This document shows positions 37,432 through 45,777 of a stretch of DNA of 64,000 bases, in pieces. The notes below the pieces were generated by a model. That model was given only the letters and a program-made list of their open reading frames with translations, did no database searches and was not told where the DNA came from. Location of the stretch: assembly GCF_003481985.1 (NCBI RefSeq), contig NZ_QUMD01000003.1:62001-126000 (forward strand). Reading direction: 5' to 3'. The stretch comes from Clostridium sp. OF09-36 (GTDB lineage Bacteria > Bacillota > Clostridia > Lachnospirales > Lachnospiraceae). The translations under genes were made by a program, and so were the position numbers. The number at the start of each line of letters is the position of its first letter. The stretch's first letter is position 1.

Positions 37432-38412
37432 ATGCTCTGCTGGATGAAAGATCTGGTCAGCCGTGGAAAACAACGGGCGAATCAGAAAAATAAAACAAAT
37501 GTACCTCTCCAAGTACGAAGCCCCTTTCAGAAAGACAAATGGTTCTCAGCCCCAAAATGCGGCAGGAAATATGAGTCCAGCAGGGCATTCCCTTTCACCT
37601 CCCTAAACGCGTCCCTGACACTGGAAGCATCCCTGGTGCTGCCACTCCTGATCTTTGCTTCAGTCTGTCTGATGCTTCCGGCCAGGATCATGATGACAGA
37701 GCGGAAAATGCAGGCAGGCCTGGAAGCTGTGGGAGAGGAACTGAGCCAGTATGCGTATCTCCTGGACAGTGTCGAGCGGGGAAACTTAGGCAGCATTCTA
37801 GGGGCAGGGGAAGCAGCCCTGGCATTTTGCCAGAATGCAGCGGTCGTAGCAGCTCCCATTTATGCCTACGGAAAAACAATGGATTACTGTGACACGGCGC
37901 GGGTATCCCACGTCAGTATGCTGGGATCTTCTATCCGTGAGGATGGGGAGACGCTGGATCTGGTTATGGAATATGATATTTCCTTTCCGTTTCCGGTACT
38001 CGGACTTTCCTCCCTTCATCGCACGGTGCGAAGCCGGAGACGGTGCTGGATCGGAAGAGAAGGGCGTTATGGGGCAGATGCGAATGCCGGTGATGAGGAT
38101 GAGCAGATTGTATATGTCGGGAAGAACAGCACGCGCTATCATCCGGACCGGAGCTGCCATTACCTGTCAAACAAGCTGACTGCGGTAGCCTGGGAAAGTG
38201 TATCCGGTAAGCGGAACACAGACGGCAGCAAATATTATCCATGCGCCTCCTGTGCAAAAAACGCAGGAAAGGGAAGCACCGTTTACATTATGCCAAGCGG
38301 GGGACGCTACCATACGATGCAGGACTGTAATGCGATCATGGCTTATGTGCGGGCCGTAAAATTAAAAGAGGTAAAGCATCTGGGGGCCTGCTCTTATTGC
38401 GGTGGAGGATGA
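37432..38412 (+). CDS. TadE-like pseudopilin with C-terminal Cys/His tail
   Basis: 326 residues. A basic N-terminus leads to a class III-type signal, ASLTLEASLVLPLLIFASVCLM, near residue 60. The C-terminal 100 residues carry two related Cys/His blocks: RYHPDRSCHYLS with YYPCASCAKN, then RYHTMQDCNAI with GACSYCGGG. This spacing could bind zinc or form disulfides. AAGGAGG precedes the ATG. It shares four bases with the next gene. Confidence 0.75.
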   Translation: MLCWMKDLVSRGKQRANQKNKTNVPLQVRSPFQKDKWFSAPKCGRKYESSRAFPFTSLNASLTLEASLVLPLLIFASVCLMLPARIMMTERKMQAGLEAVGEELSQYAYLLDSVERGNLGSILGAGEAALAFCQNAAVVAAPIYAYGKTMDYCDTARVSHVSMLGSSIREDGETLDLVMEYDISFPFPVLGLSSLHRTVRSRRRCWIGREGRYGADANAGDEDEQIVYVGKNSTRYHPDRSCHYLSNKLTAVAWESVSGKRNTDGSKYYPCASCAKNAGKGSTVYIMPSGGRYHTMQDCNAIMAYVRAVKLKEVKHLGACSYCGGG

Positions 38413-39023
38413 CAAAAATGACGATGACTCTGGTTCTGGCCCGCATGGGCATCTTTATAATTTTTCTGATGACAGCGGCCTGGCAGGACTTAAAAGCAAA
38501 ACAGATCAGGATATGGGTATTATGTTTGGCCGGAATGGCAGCAGTGGTGTTTCAGGTACTGACCGTTTTTATGGCATTGTATACCGGGGAGGAGTCAGTG
38601 GTGCGTCCAATGATCATGGCAGGAGGAGCTGCTTTATATGGAGATGGTTCAGGCACTGGGAGCGTGTGGGAGGTCTGTCTGCCTTATCTGTCTGGCCTTC
38701 TGCCAGGTGTGGCCCTGCTGGTATTTTCCTGGCTGAGCCAGGGAATCGGAACAGGGGACGGCTGCTTTTTTCTGGTAAGCGGTCTGCTCCTGGGGCTGGC
38801 AGATAATCTGCTCCTTTTGTGCGGGGCAGTGTTTAGCAGCGGGTTATTTGGATTGGGCTATTATGTGTTTCACTGTGTGAACCGCTGCCAGAACCGAAAC
38901 AACAATCAGAAGAGAAAAATGGGGATTGGAAAGACAGAGCTTCCGTTTTTGCCTTTTGCAGTGGTACCTGGAATTGGGATTGTGGTAAGCCGGCTGGTAC
39001 AGATGGGAATTTTGGTTTTATAG
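38409..39023 (+). CDS. Second A24-family prepilin peptidase
   Basis: About 204 residues with several membrane segments. Catalytic Asp 1 is in AAWQDLKAKQIR and Asp 2 in GIGTGDGCFFLVSG (GxGD). The ATG at 38409 overlaps the preceding stop (ATGA), with GGTGGAGG just upstream; ATG 38418 has better spacing. It is clearly different from the peptidase at 29751, so the locus encodes two prepilin peptidases that may process different substrates, such as Flp and the TadE-like proteins. Confidence 0.82.
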   Translation: MTKMTMTLVLARMGIFIIFLMTAAWQDLKAKQIRIWVLCLAGMAAVVFQVLTVFMALYTGEESVVRPMIMAGGAALYGDGSGTGSVWEVCLPYLSGLLPGVALLVFSWLSQGIGTGDGCFFLVSGLLLGLADNLLLLCGAVFSSGLFGLGYYVFHCVNRCQNRNNNQKRKMGIGKTELPFLPFAVVPGIGIVVSRLVQMGILVL

Positions 39024-39104
39024 GAAATTATTTCCTAAGACATCCGAAATATTTCGTGGAATGCAAAGCAGTGATTGAGCATGTTATGGAGCTATTAGAA
39101 GGGA

Positions 39105-39482
39105 ATGCAGAGTGCACCTCGCATAAAGACAGGTGGCTGTCAGGAAGGGGATAGGCAAGAGCGAGTGATATACACGGGAGAAAGACGTCAGAAAAAAGGA
39201 TTGCGGGCCAGTATGACGGTAGAGGCCGCAGGCGTTATAGCGGCAGTGCTGGTCACATTTATGGTCCTGATGGGACAGGCAATGAGCTGGAGTGCCAGGA
39301 CAGCAGGAAATTTCAGGCTGCATGAAACTGTGGAGCGGGAACGTCATCAGATCGGGCATGACCGGGAGGAGCGCATTCAGAGGCAGGCAGGCGGAAGAAA
39401 TTGGAGCTTAGAGATTTCGGCACCTGTATTCCGGCCGGAAAATTTGCTTAGGATGTGGAGTCTGGTGGAGGATAGAACATGA
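39105..39482 (+). CDS. TadE-like pseudopilin
   Basis: Up to 125 residues. A basic N-terminus with RRQKKGLRA precedes SMTVEAAGVIAAVLVTFMVLMG, a class III pilin-like segment with Glu at the expected place, followed by a charged region. The start is uncertain: ATG 39105 or GTG 39165, the latter 14 bases after AGGAAGGGG. It overlaps the following gene by four bases (ATGA). Confidence 0.7.
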   Translation: MQSAPRIKTGGCQEGDRQERVIYTGERRQKKGLRASMTVEAAGVIAAVLVTFMVLMGQAMSWSARTAGNFRLHETVERERHQIGHDREERIQRQAGGRNWSLEISAPVFRPENLLRMWSLVEDRT

Positions 39483-40869
39483 AGACCAGTTATCAGAGAG
39501 AAATGAAGCGAAATTACCTGATCGTAGACCCGGAACTGTCGGAGATTCCGGAAATGATTCCATTTGAGCAGAAAATGCTGGAGCAGAACCAGATTGACGG
39601 AATCCTGCATTTTCAGGTAAGACAGAAGGATGAAAAAATCCGTTTCTTTTATGAGATCACATCCAGACAGCCATTGATCCGAATGCTGGAGGGGCAGTCT
39701 GTGCAGGCACCGCAGATCCGCGCCCTGGTATTTGGAATCGCACGTGCCCTGGATCATATGGAGCAGTACCTGCTCAGTGAGAAAAGTGTATTGCTGGATC
39801 CGGAATATCTGTATGTAGATCCGGAAAACCTAAAGGTCTGGTTGTGCCTGGTTCCTGGAAGAGAGTGCGATTTCCCGGAGGACTATAGTAAGCTTTTGGA
39901 GTACCTTCTTGGAAAAGTAGACCACCGTGATAAGGAATCCGTGGTGCTGGCGTATGGACTCTACCAGGAAACCAGAAAAGAAAATTATGGAATGGGAGAT
40001 ATTTTACGGCTTGCGCAGCAGAAATACAGTGTGAGCGGGTCGGAACACAGGAGCGATTCAAGTGAGTTTCGAACAGGATATGGACGAAATGAAAGAATGG
40101 GGACTGATGAAATAACACAAACAGACGGAGCTGCTGCCACAGACAGAGCTGTTGTCGCGAATGAAAGCTCTGAGTGGAAGTGGCAGGAGCAGGATCAGTA
40201 CCAGACTGGGGAAGCTGACTGGAAATCGATGCCAAACGGAAACCAGCCGGCAGAATGGCAGCTGGGAACGGTGCGCACCAGCAAGATCCAGACAGATTCA
40301 GAACCGGAACAGGGTGGCTTTTTTGGAAGGTGGAAAGAGCGCAGAAAAAAACGGCAGGAGGAGAAACAGCGGGAGTATGAGCGGGCGCTCCAGATGCTTG
40401 GGAGATGATGTTTGCAGAAAACGATTCTCCGGAATCGCCGGAAGATTTTCAGGAATACGGGGCGGTCACGCAAAGAAATCAGGCGGGAAAACAGGAAACA
40501 GCAGTGCAGTCATTTGAACGGCCTATGCAGAGCAGTGACACCGTTCTTTTGAATGGGGAAGCTTCCGAAAGCAGTGCCCGCATCCGAAGGCTTGTGACAT
40601 TGGATGCAGGCACAGAGGATATTGCCATCGCATATTACCCGTTTATCATTGGAAAACAGGAAAATCTGGTAGACTATGTCCTGGCCCGGGAAACGGTCAG
40701 CCGGCTTCACCTTAGGATTGACCGGAAAGATGACCGCTATTATGTACAGGATTTAAATTCCACAAATGGGACCAGCGTGGGCGGTCATATGCTGGAAAAT
40801 AATGAGACCATGGAAATCTGGGATGGAGTGGAGGTAAACATTGCGGGGGTAAGGTACCGGTTTGAGTAG
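39479..40869 (+). CDS. DUF6382-like plus FHA domain protein, interrupted by a frameshift near 40401
   Basis: The first frame (309 residues) has a DUF6382-like domain (YLIVDPELSEIPEMIPFEQKM, YLYVDPENLKVWLCLVPG), a low-complexity linker and a basic coiled segment; it stops after ALQMLGR. Adding one G in the run at 40400-40402 gives LQMLGEMMFAEND and joins it to the -1 frame, which ends in an FHA domain (ETVSRLHLRIDRKDDRYYVQ, DLNSTNGTSVGG). The full protein is about 463 residues. FHA domains bind phosphothreonine, so it may link the pilus machine to Ser/Thr kinase signalling. It is the last gene of the locus. Confidence 0.82.
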
Positions 40870-40886
40870 GGAGATTTATTTTTGTC

Positions 40887-42116
40887 TTATGAATGACTAG
40901 CCCCAGTCTCCCGGATGATCGCATCTGCCCGTTTCTTTACTTCAGGACGGAGTACGGCTCCGATGCCTGGTGCGGTTGGAAGCTTGGTATGACCATCTTC
41001 AATGACCGGAAGTGCTTCCACAATATCCTGGTACCAGGTCGCAAGGTTTGCACGCACAACCTCCTGGAACAGCCCGGCCGGGGAGTTTAAGCCCAGGTGA
41101 AGGCCAGCCCACAGAAGGACCGGACCGGTGCAGTCGTGCGGTGCGATCGGAATATTATAGCTTTCTGCAAGGGCAGCAATCTTGCGGCCTTCTGTAAGGC
41201 CACCGCACCAGCCAAGATCCAGCATGGCGTAATCAAATGCACCTGCTGCGAACATTTGGCGGAAGGTGACGGCTCCGGCGAGCGTTTCACTGCCGCAGAT
41301 CGGTGTTCTGGTCTTATGGCGGAGTTCTTTGATCTGCTGGATATCATCCATTTTGCAGAGCGGGTCCTCTGCCCAGAAAATGTCGTAAGGTTCCAGTGCT
41401 TTACAGATGCGGAGGGCAGCAGGTGCACTCCAGAGACTGTGCATCTCACACATGACTTCAATCTGGTTGCCGACTGCATCGCGGATCTGCTGGAATGGTT
41501 TCAGGCCAGTTTCCAGATCTGTGGCAGAGATCCAGTTTCCCTGGGTCTTGGCTGCAAATGGATCAAACGGCCAGATCTTCATGATTTTATAGCCCTCGCT
41601 TAACAGGCTTTTTGCCAGGGCACCGGCGTCACGGTTGAATGCGACCTGGTCATCATAAGGTCCACGCATTTCATCATTGTCAGTGATCATGCGGCGGCTG
41701 CTTCCGGAGTTATAGGCACTGCTGCTGGCATTGAAGGAATAACCGGAGCAGGTGTTGTAAACCTGGATAGAAGAGCGGGAAGCGCCTCCCAGTGCCTCAT
41801 AAACCGGAATGCCGTGGCGTTTTCCGGCCAGATCCCAGAGTGCGATATCGATCGCACTGGCAGCGCGGACTTCTGCGCTGGCACTGTGAAAGCCCACATA
41901 AGGGGTCAGCAGGGTTCTGGAAATAAGTTCGATATTTCTGGAATCCTGTCCGATCAGCCACGGGCAGATATCGTGATGGATGATGGTTTCGATCGCAGCG
42001 GTACCTCGCCAGGCTTCGCCCAGTCCGATAAGGTTTTCATCAGTTTCAATCTCAACCCAGATGCTGTTTGGAAACTGCTCCAGGCGGATGGTGCGTACAT
42101 TGGTAATGATAGACAT
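40887..42116 (-). CDS. Mandelate racemase / muconate lactonizing family enzyme (enolase superfamily)
   Basis: 409 residues. The N-terminal capping domain is followed by a barrel with KIMKIWPFD (Lys pair), metal ligands in EVMCEMHSLW, WAEDPL and CGSETLAG, and a possible catalytic His in IAPHDCTGPV. The pattern suggests a sugar-acid dehydratase or racemase, but the exact substrate cannot be assigned. AAGGAGG precedes the ATG. No sugar transporter or aldolase gene lies beside it. It is convergent with the Tad locus. Confidence 0.82.
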   Translation of the reverse strand: MSIITNVRTIRLEQFPNSIWVEIETDENLIGLGEAWRGTAAIETIIHHDICPWLIGQDSRNIELISRTLLTPYVGFHSASAEVRAASAIDIALWDLAGKRHGIPVYEALGGASRSSIQVYNTCSGYSFNASSSAYNSGSSRRMITDNDEMRGPYDDQVAFNRDAGALAKSLLSEGYKIMKIWPFDPFAAKTQGNWISATDLETGLKPFQQIRDAVGNQIEVMCEMHSLWSAPAALRICKALEPYDIFWAEDPLCKMDDIQQIKELRHKTRTPICGSETLAGAVTFRQMFAAGAFDYAMLDLGWCGGLTEGRKIAALAESYNIPIAPHDCTGPVLLWAGLHLGLNSPAGLFQEVVRANLATWYQDIVEALPVIEDGHTKLPTAPGIGAVLRPEVKKRADAIIRETGASHS

Positions 42117-42158
42117 GGGAAAATTTCCTCCTTGTAAACGATAGAATATCCTAGAAAA

Positions 42159-42187
42159 TTATAGTATGTGTCATATGTACAATCAAC
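42159..42187 (-). promoter_or_regulatory. Promoter of the enolase-superfamily gene
   Basis: On the minus strand, TTGATT (complement of 42182-42187) and TATAAT (complement of 42159-42164) are exactly 17 bp apart, about 45 bp upstream of the ATG. Confidence 0.75.
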
Positions 42188-42274
42188 GCTTTTTGTATAT
42201 GGATTTTTGAGAGTGGATACGTTAAGATAAGAAAAGACCGGGAAACGGTTGCTGAAAGCGAGAACAGAATTTTT

Positions 42275-42919
42275 ATGAACCAATATCAGAATCCTTATTA
42301 TGTACCGACCCGCCGCCCGCGTGCCTGGGTCAATGGCACATTGATCGTGCTTAATATTCTTTATTTTTTATATCTGGAGCTTGCAGGTTCCAGCGAGGAT
42401 GGGTATTTCATGCTGCAGCATGGAGCCATGTATGGTCCGTTTGTTTTAGAGGGCCATGAATACTACCGCCTGCTGACCTCCATGTTTATGCACTTTGGAA
42501 TTGACCACATTGTGAATAACATGCTGGTTTTATTTGTGCTTGGGGATAATTTAGAGCGTGCGCTTGGAAAGGTGAAGTATCTGCTGTTTTATCTGATCTG
42601 CGGAGTCGGGGCGAATGTGATTTCCATGCTTTGTGAGATTCCCGTGGGAGACTGGGCCGTGAGCGCCGGGGCTTCCGGCGCCATCTTTGGGGTAGTGGGC
42701 GGACTGATCTATGTGGTAGCCGTAAACAAAGGACGCCTGGAGGATTTAAACAGCCGCCAGCTGCTGGTCATGGCAGCATTTTCCCTCTACCTTGGCTTTA
42801 CCAGTACCGGAGTTGACAACGCAGCTCATGTAGGCGGTCTGGTCATCGGCATGATTCTGGCAGCACTTTTCTACCGTAAACCCAAACGCCCTTGCCGAGC
42901 CGCCATCTGGGATGTATAA
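42275..42919 (+). CDS. Rhomboid-family intramembrane serine protease
   Basis: 214 residues with six membrane helices. Catalytic Ser is in SAGASGAIFGVVGG and His in NAAHVGGLVIG; the HxxxN-type motif HFGIDHIVNNMLVLF lies in an earlier helix. These features fit an active rhomboid protease that cleaves other membrane proteins; its targets are unknown. The ribosome site is weak. The gene seems independent of its neighbours. Confidence 0.9.
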   Translation: MNQYQNPYYVPTRRPRAWVNGTLIVLNILYFLYLELAGSSEDGYFMLQHGAMYGPFVLEGHEYYRLLTSMFMHFGIDHIVNNMLVLFVLGDNLERALGKVKYLLFYLICGVGANVISMLCEIPVGDWAVSAGASGAIFGVVGGLIYVVAVNKGRLEDLNSRQLLVMAAFSLYLGFTSTGVDNAAHVGGLVIGMILAALFYRKPKRPCRAAIWDV

Positions 42920-43004
42920 TGTGTGATAGCAATGAGCAGTGCCGAAAACAGGCAGAGCGCAACGGCCGTGCTTGCACTACTAATAACATATGGAGGAAAT
43001 GAAC

Positions 43005-43421
43005 ATGAGAGATGATAATTGTATTTTCTGCAAGATCGCAAACGGCGAAATCCCGTCTGCTACTGTATATGAGGACGATGACTTCCGTGCGATCCTGGAT
43101 TTAGGTCCGGCATCCAAGGGACATACCCTGATCCTGCCGAAGAATCATTATAAAGACATCTGCGAGGCAGATGAGGCAGTTATGGCAAAAATCCTGCCGC
43201 TTGCTGCAAAGCTCGGAAAAGCAATGAAGAGCCAGCTTGGTGCCAGTGGATTCAATGTTGTCCAGAATAATGGAACCAGTGCAGGTCAGACGGTCTTCCA
43301 TCTGCATGTTCATGTCATTCCGCGCTACGAGGGTGGCCCGGATATGGTAAACTGGAAGCCGGGTAAGCCGGAGCAGGAAGAACTGGCGCAGACTGCAGGA
43401 GCTTTAAAGGCAGGGCTGTAA
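43005..43421 (+). CDS. HIT-family nucleotide-binding protein
   Basis: 138 residues. The HIT motif is VFHLHVHVIPRY; the N-terminus CIFCKIANGEIPS has the zinc-type Cys pair found in many bacterial Hint proteins. It probably hydrolyses nucleoside phosphoramidates or related nucleotides in the cytosol. Start ATG 43005 follows GGAGG with good spacing; the ATG at 42990 lies before that site. Confidence 0.92.
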   Translation: MRDDNCIFCKIANGEIPSATVYEDDDFRAILDLGPASKGHTLILPKNHYKDICEADEAVMAKILPLAAKLGKAMKSQLGASGFNVVQNNGTSAGQTVFHLHVHVIPRYEGGPDMVNWKPGKPEQEELAQTAGALKAGL

Positions 43422-43444
43422 AAAATAGCAATGTAAAACTTCAA

Positions 43445-43487
43445 CAGGGTCGCCTGAGTTGCCTTTTGGCAACTCAGACGACCCTTG
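43445..43487. terminator. Terminator between the HIT gene and convergent murG
   Basis: CAGGGTCG plus CTGAGTTGCC pairs with GGCAACTCAG plus CGACCCTTG around a TTTT loop. The stem is long and nearly perfect. The T run is short, so strength is uncertain in each direction. Confidence 0.7.
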
Positions 43488-43503
43488 TTATATGCTTAAA
43501 TTG

Positions 43504-44568
43504 CTATTCCGCATAAGAAGCAATCAGTCCCATGACAATGTTTACAGCATCGGACAGCTCGCTCTTTTCCATCGCGTCTACAAATTTTCTGCGATTCTCA
43601 TAGGTGGACTCAATGGCATCATACAGGGTATCGCCGGTGACATTTTCTTCTTCCAGAACAGTGGAGAAGCCCTGTTTTTCAAAGGAGCGGGCATTTAAGA
43701 TCTGGTCTCCGCGGCTGGCTGCGGCAGAAAGCGGAATTAATACGTTCGGTTTTCTGAGGGCCAGAATCTCGCAGATCGAGTTGGCGCCTGCGCGGGAGAG
43801 GACGATATCCGCGGCGGCAAACAGATGGCGCAGCGGAGCATCTACATATTCATACTGGACATAACCCGGGCGGCCGATGAGGCTTTCATCCAGATGGCCT
43901 TTTCCGCAGATATGTATTACCTGGTATTTCTGCAGAAGCTTTGGAAGCAGTTCACGCACAGCGTTGTTGATGGCAACAGCGCCAAGACTTCCGCCGATGA
44001 CCATAATGATCGGTTTGGCTGCTGAAAGTCCTGTGAAGTTTAAGCCGGTCAGGCGGTCTCCCTGAAGTAATTCCCGGCGGATCGGAGAACCGGTGAGGAC
44101 TGCTTTGTCAGCCGGAAGGTACTGCAGGGTTTCCGGGAAATTGCAGCAAACCTTGGCCGCGGACGGGATACAGATCTTGTTGGCCAGTCCCGGAGTCATA
44201 TCGGACTCGTGGATGATGGTCGGGATCTTATAGTGCTTGGCAGCCAGAACGACTGGAACAGCTACAAAGCCGCCTTTGGAGAAGACCACATCCGGGCGGT
44301 ATTTCTTTAAGAGTGCGCGGGCCTCCGCATAGCCTTTGATGACGCGGAACGGGTCAGAAAAGTTTTTTAAGTCAAAGTAACGGCGCAGCTTGCCGGATGA
44401 AATGCCATCGTAAGGAATACCAGCTCCCTCAATAAGCTTTTTTTCGATGCCGTTGTAGGAACCGATGTAGTGGACCTCGTAGCCGCGCTCTTGTAAAGAT
44501 GGAAGCAGGGCCAGGTTTGGTGTAACGTGTCCGGCAGTACCGCCGCCGGTCAGAACGATCTTCTTCAT
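43504..44568 (-). CDS. murG: MurG, UDP-GlcNAc:lipid I N-acetylglucosaminyltransferase
   Basis: This 354-residue GT28 enzyme converts lipid I to lipid II at the inner face of the membrane. N-terminal LTGGGTAGHVTPNLAL, the IVIGGSLGA-type segment (IIMVIGGSLGAVAIN) and the nucleotide-binding LSRAGANSICEILALRKP are all visible. Length is normal. GGAGG is nine bases before the ATG. It lies outside a dcw cluster, alone on the minus strand with its own promoter. Confidence 0.95.
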   Translation of the reverse strand: MKKIVLTGGGTAGHVTPNLALLPSLQERGYEVHYIGSYNGIEKKLIEGAGIPYDGISSGKLRRYFDLKNFSDPFRVIKGYAEARALLKKYRPDVVFSKGGFVAVPVVLAAKHYKIPTIIHESDMTPGLANKICIPSAAKVCCNFPETLQYLPADKAVLTGSPIRRELLQGDRLTGLNFTGLSAAKPIIMVIGGSLGAVAINNAVRELLPKLLQKYQVIHICGKGHLDESLIGRPGYVQYEYVDAPLRHLFAAADIVLSRAGANSICEILALRKPNVLIPLSAAASRGDQILNARSFEKQGFSTVLEEENVTGDTLYDAIESTYENRRKFVDAMEKSELSDAVNIVMGLIASYAE

Positions 44569-44606
44569 ATAGAAATACCTCCGGTTGGATAAAAGTCTGT
44601 GTAATC

Positions 44607-44633
44607 GTAACAGTCTGTCACTCTCACAGTTAC
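44607..44633. repeat. 27-nt palindrome family, copy upstream of murG
   Basis: The arms GTAAC and GTTAC plus an adjoining CACAG match the family; the reverse complement agrees with the copy at 45571 at about 20 of 27 positions. It lies in the murG leader. Confidence 0.5.
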
Positions 44634-44657
44634 GCGCGGGTACATAGCTGTACTACT

Positions 44658-44685
44658 ATAGTAACTGCCGTGCCAAAAATGTCAA
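44658..44685 (-). promoter_or_regulatory. Promoter of murG
   Basis: On the minus strand, TTGACA (complement of 44680-44685) and TACTAT (complement of 44658-44663) are 16 bp apart. Transcription would cross the 27-nt palindrome at 44607-44633 before the start codon. Confidence 0.6.
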
Positions 44686-44703
44686 CCCTGAATCGTTTTA
44701 CGA

Positions 44704-44732
44704 TTGCCTTTCGGGAGAAGGTTTGCTAGACT
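44704..44732 (+). promoter_or_regulatory. Promoter of mtnN
   Basis: TTGCCT (44704-44709) and TAGACT (44727-44732) with 17-bp spacing lie about 140 bp upstream of mtnN and are divergent from the murG promoter. The 130-nt leader shows no riboswitch that I recognise. Confidence 0.55.
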
Positions 44733-44869
44733 AATAGCAGAAACATTGCTGCCACACATGCGGGAACTGTAATGACAAGGTTTGCCGGGTTCATGGACAG
44801 CAACAGCAGAGCGGTTGCCAGAGATAAAAAACAGCCGTAAAAGTTAAATGAAAGCAGAGGAATTTATAA

Positions 44870-45562
44870 ATGTTAGGAATCATTGGTGCCATGAAGGCGG
44901 AGGTAGAACAGTTAAAGCAGGAAATGAAGCAGCCGGAGGTTGTGACCGTAGCCGGCATGGAATTTTATAAGGGAACCATCGGCGAAAAAGAGGTGGTGGT
45001 AGTCCAGTCCGGAATCGGTAAAGTCAGCGCAGCTTTATGTGTGCAGATCCTGGCAGACCGGTTTGGCGTGGATGGCGTAGTCAATACTGGTATTGCCGGT
45101 TCTTTGAAGGCTGAGATCAACATTGGCGATCTGGTGGTTTCTACCGATGCGATCCAGCACGATGTAGATGCCACTAATTTTGGTTATCCGCTGGGCGAGA
45201 TCCCGCAGCTTGGAACCCTGAACTTTGTTGCAGATGAGCGCCTGCGCAGTCTGGCAAAGAAGTGCTGCGAGGAGGTAAACCCGGATATCAGTGTTTATGA
45301 AGGAAGAGTATTAACCGGTGACCAGTTTATCTGTGACAAGAGCAAGAAGGAATGGCTTGGCGAGACCTTTCATGGTGCCTGCACCGAGATGGAGGGCGCA
45401 GCCATCGCTCAGGCAGCATACTTAAACAAGATCCCGTTTCTGATCGTGCGCGCCATCTCCGATAAGGCAGATGACAGTGCATCTATGGACTATCCGGAAT
45501 TTGAGCGCAAGGCTATCATCCACAGCACGAACCTGACCCGCGCCCTGATCCTTGCATATTAA
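44870..45562 (+). CDS. mtnN: 5'-methylthioadenosine/S-adenosylhomocysteine nucleosidase
   Basis: This 230-residue cytosolic enzyme removes adenine from MTA, SAH and 5'-deoxyadenosine. It begins MLGIIGAMKAEVEQLK as in the Pfs family, has VVVVQSGIGKVSAALC, the catalytic Glu segment HGACTEMEGAAIAQ, and the catalytic Asp in RAISDKADDSA. Length is normal. No luxS is adjacent. Confidence 0.95.
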   Translation: MLGIIGAMKAEVEQLKQEMKQPEVVTVAGMEFYKGTIGEKEVVVVQSGIGKVSAALCVQILADRFGVDGVVNTGIAGSLKAEINIGDLVVSTDAIQHDVDATNFGYPLGEIPQLGTLNFVADERLRSLAKKCCEEVNPDISVYEGRVLTGDQFICDKSKKEWLGETFHGACTEMEGAAIAQAAYLNKIPFLIVRAISDKADDSASMDYPEFERKAIIHSTNLTRALILAY

Positions 45563-45570
45563 GACACGTT

Positions 45571-45597
45571 GTGACTGTGAAGGTACTGAACAGTTAC
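45571..45597. repeat. 27-nt imperfect palindrome, copy 2
   Basis: The sequence GTGACTGTGAAGGTACTGAA followed by CAGTTAC lies eight bases after the mtnN stop and is the reverse complement of the 28097 copy with two differences. Arms GTGACTG and CAGTTAC can pair (one G-U pair). Confidence 0.75.
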
Positions 45598-45777
45598 GAC
45601 GCGTTTTTTAGCAGAATTTGACGAACGATTCTGAGCTCCCTGAACTTTTCAAACGGTGCATGGGCAGTTATAATGATAGCTGTCTGAGACACCAGGGCAG
45701 CTGCACTTTTAGGTGGAGAGGATCCACACCTGGAAATTTCCGCAGCTGCAAAAGGAAAAGAAAGGGGAGCTGTTTTT

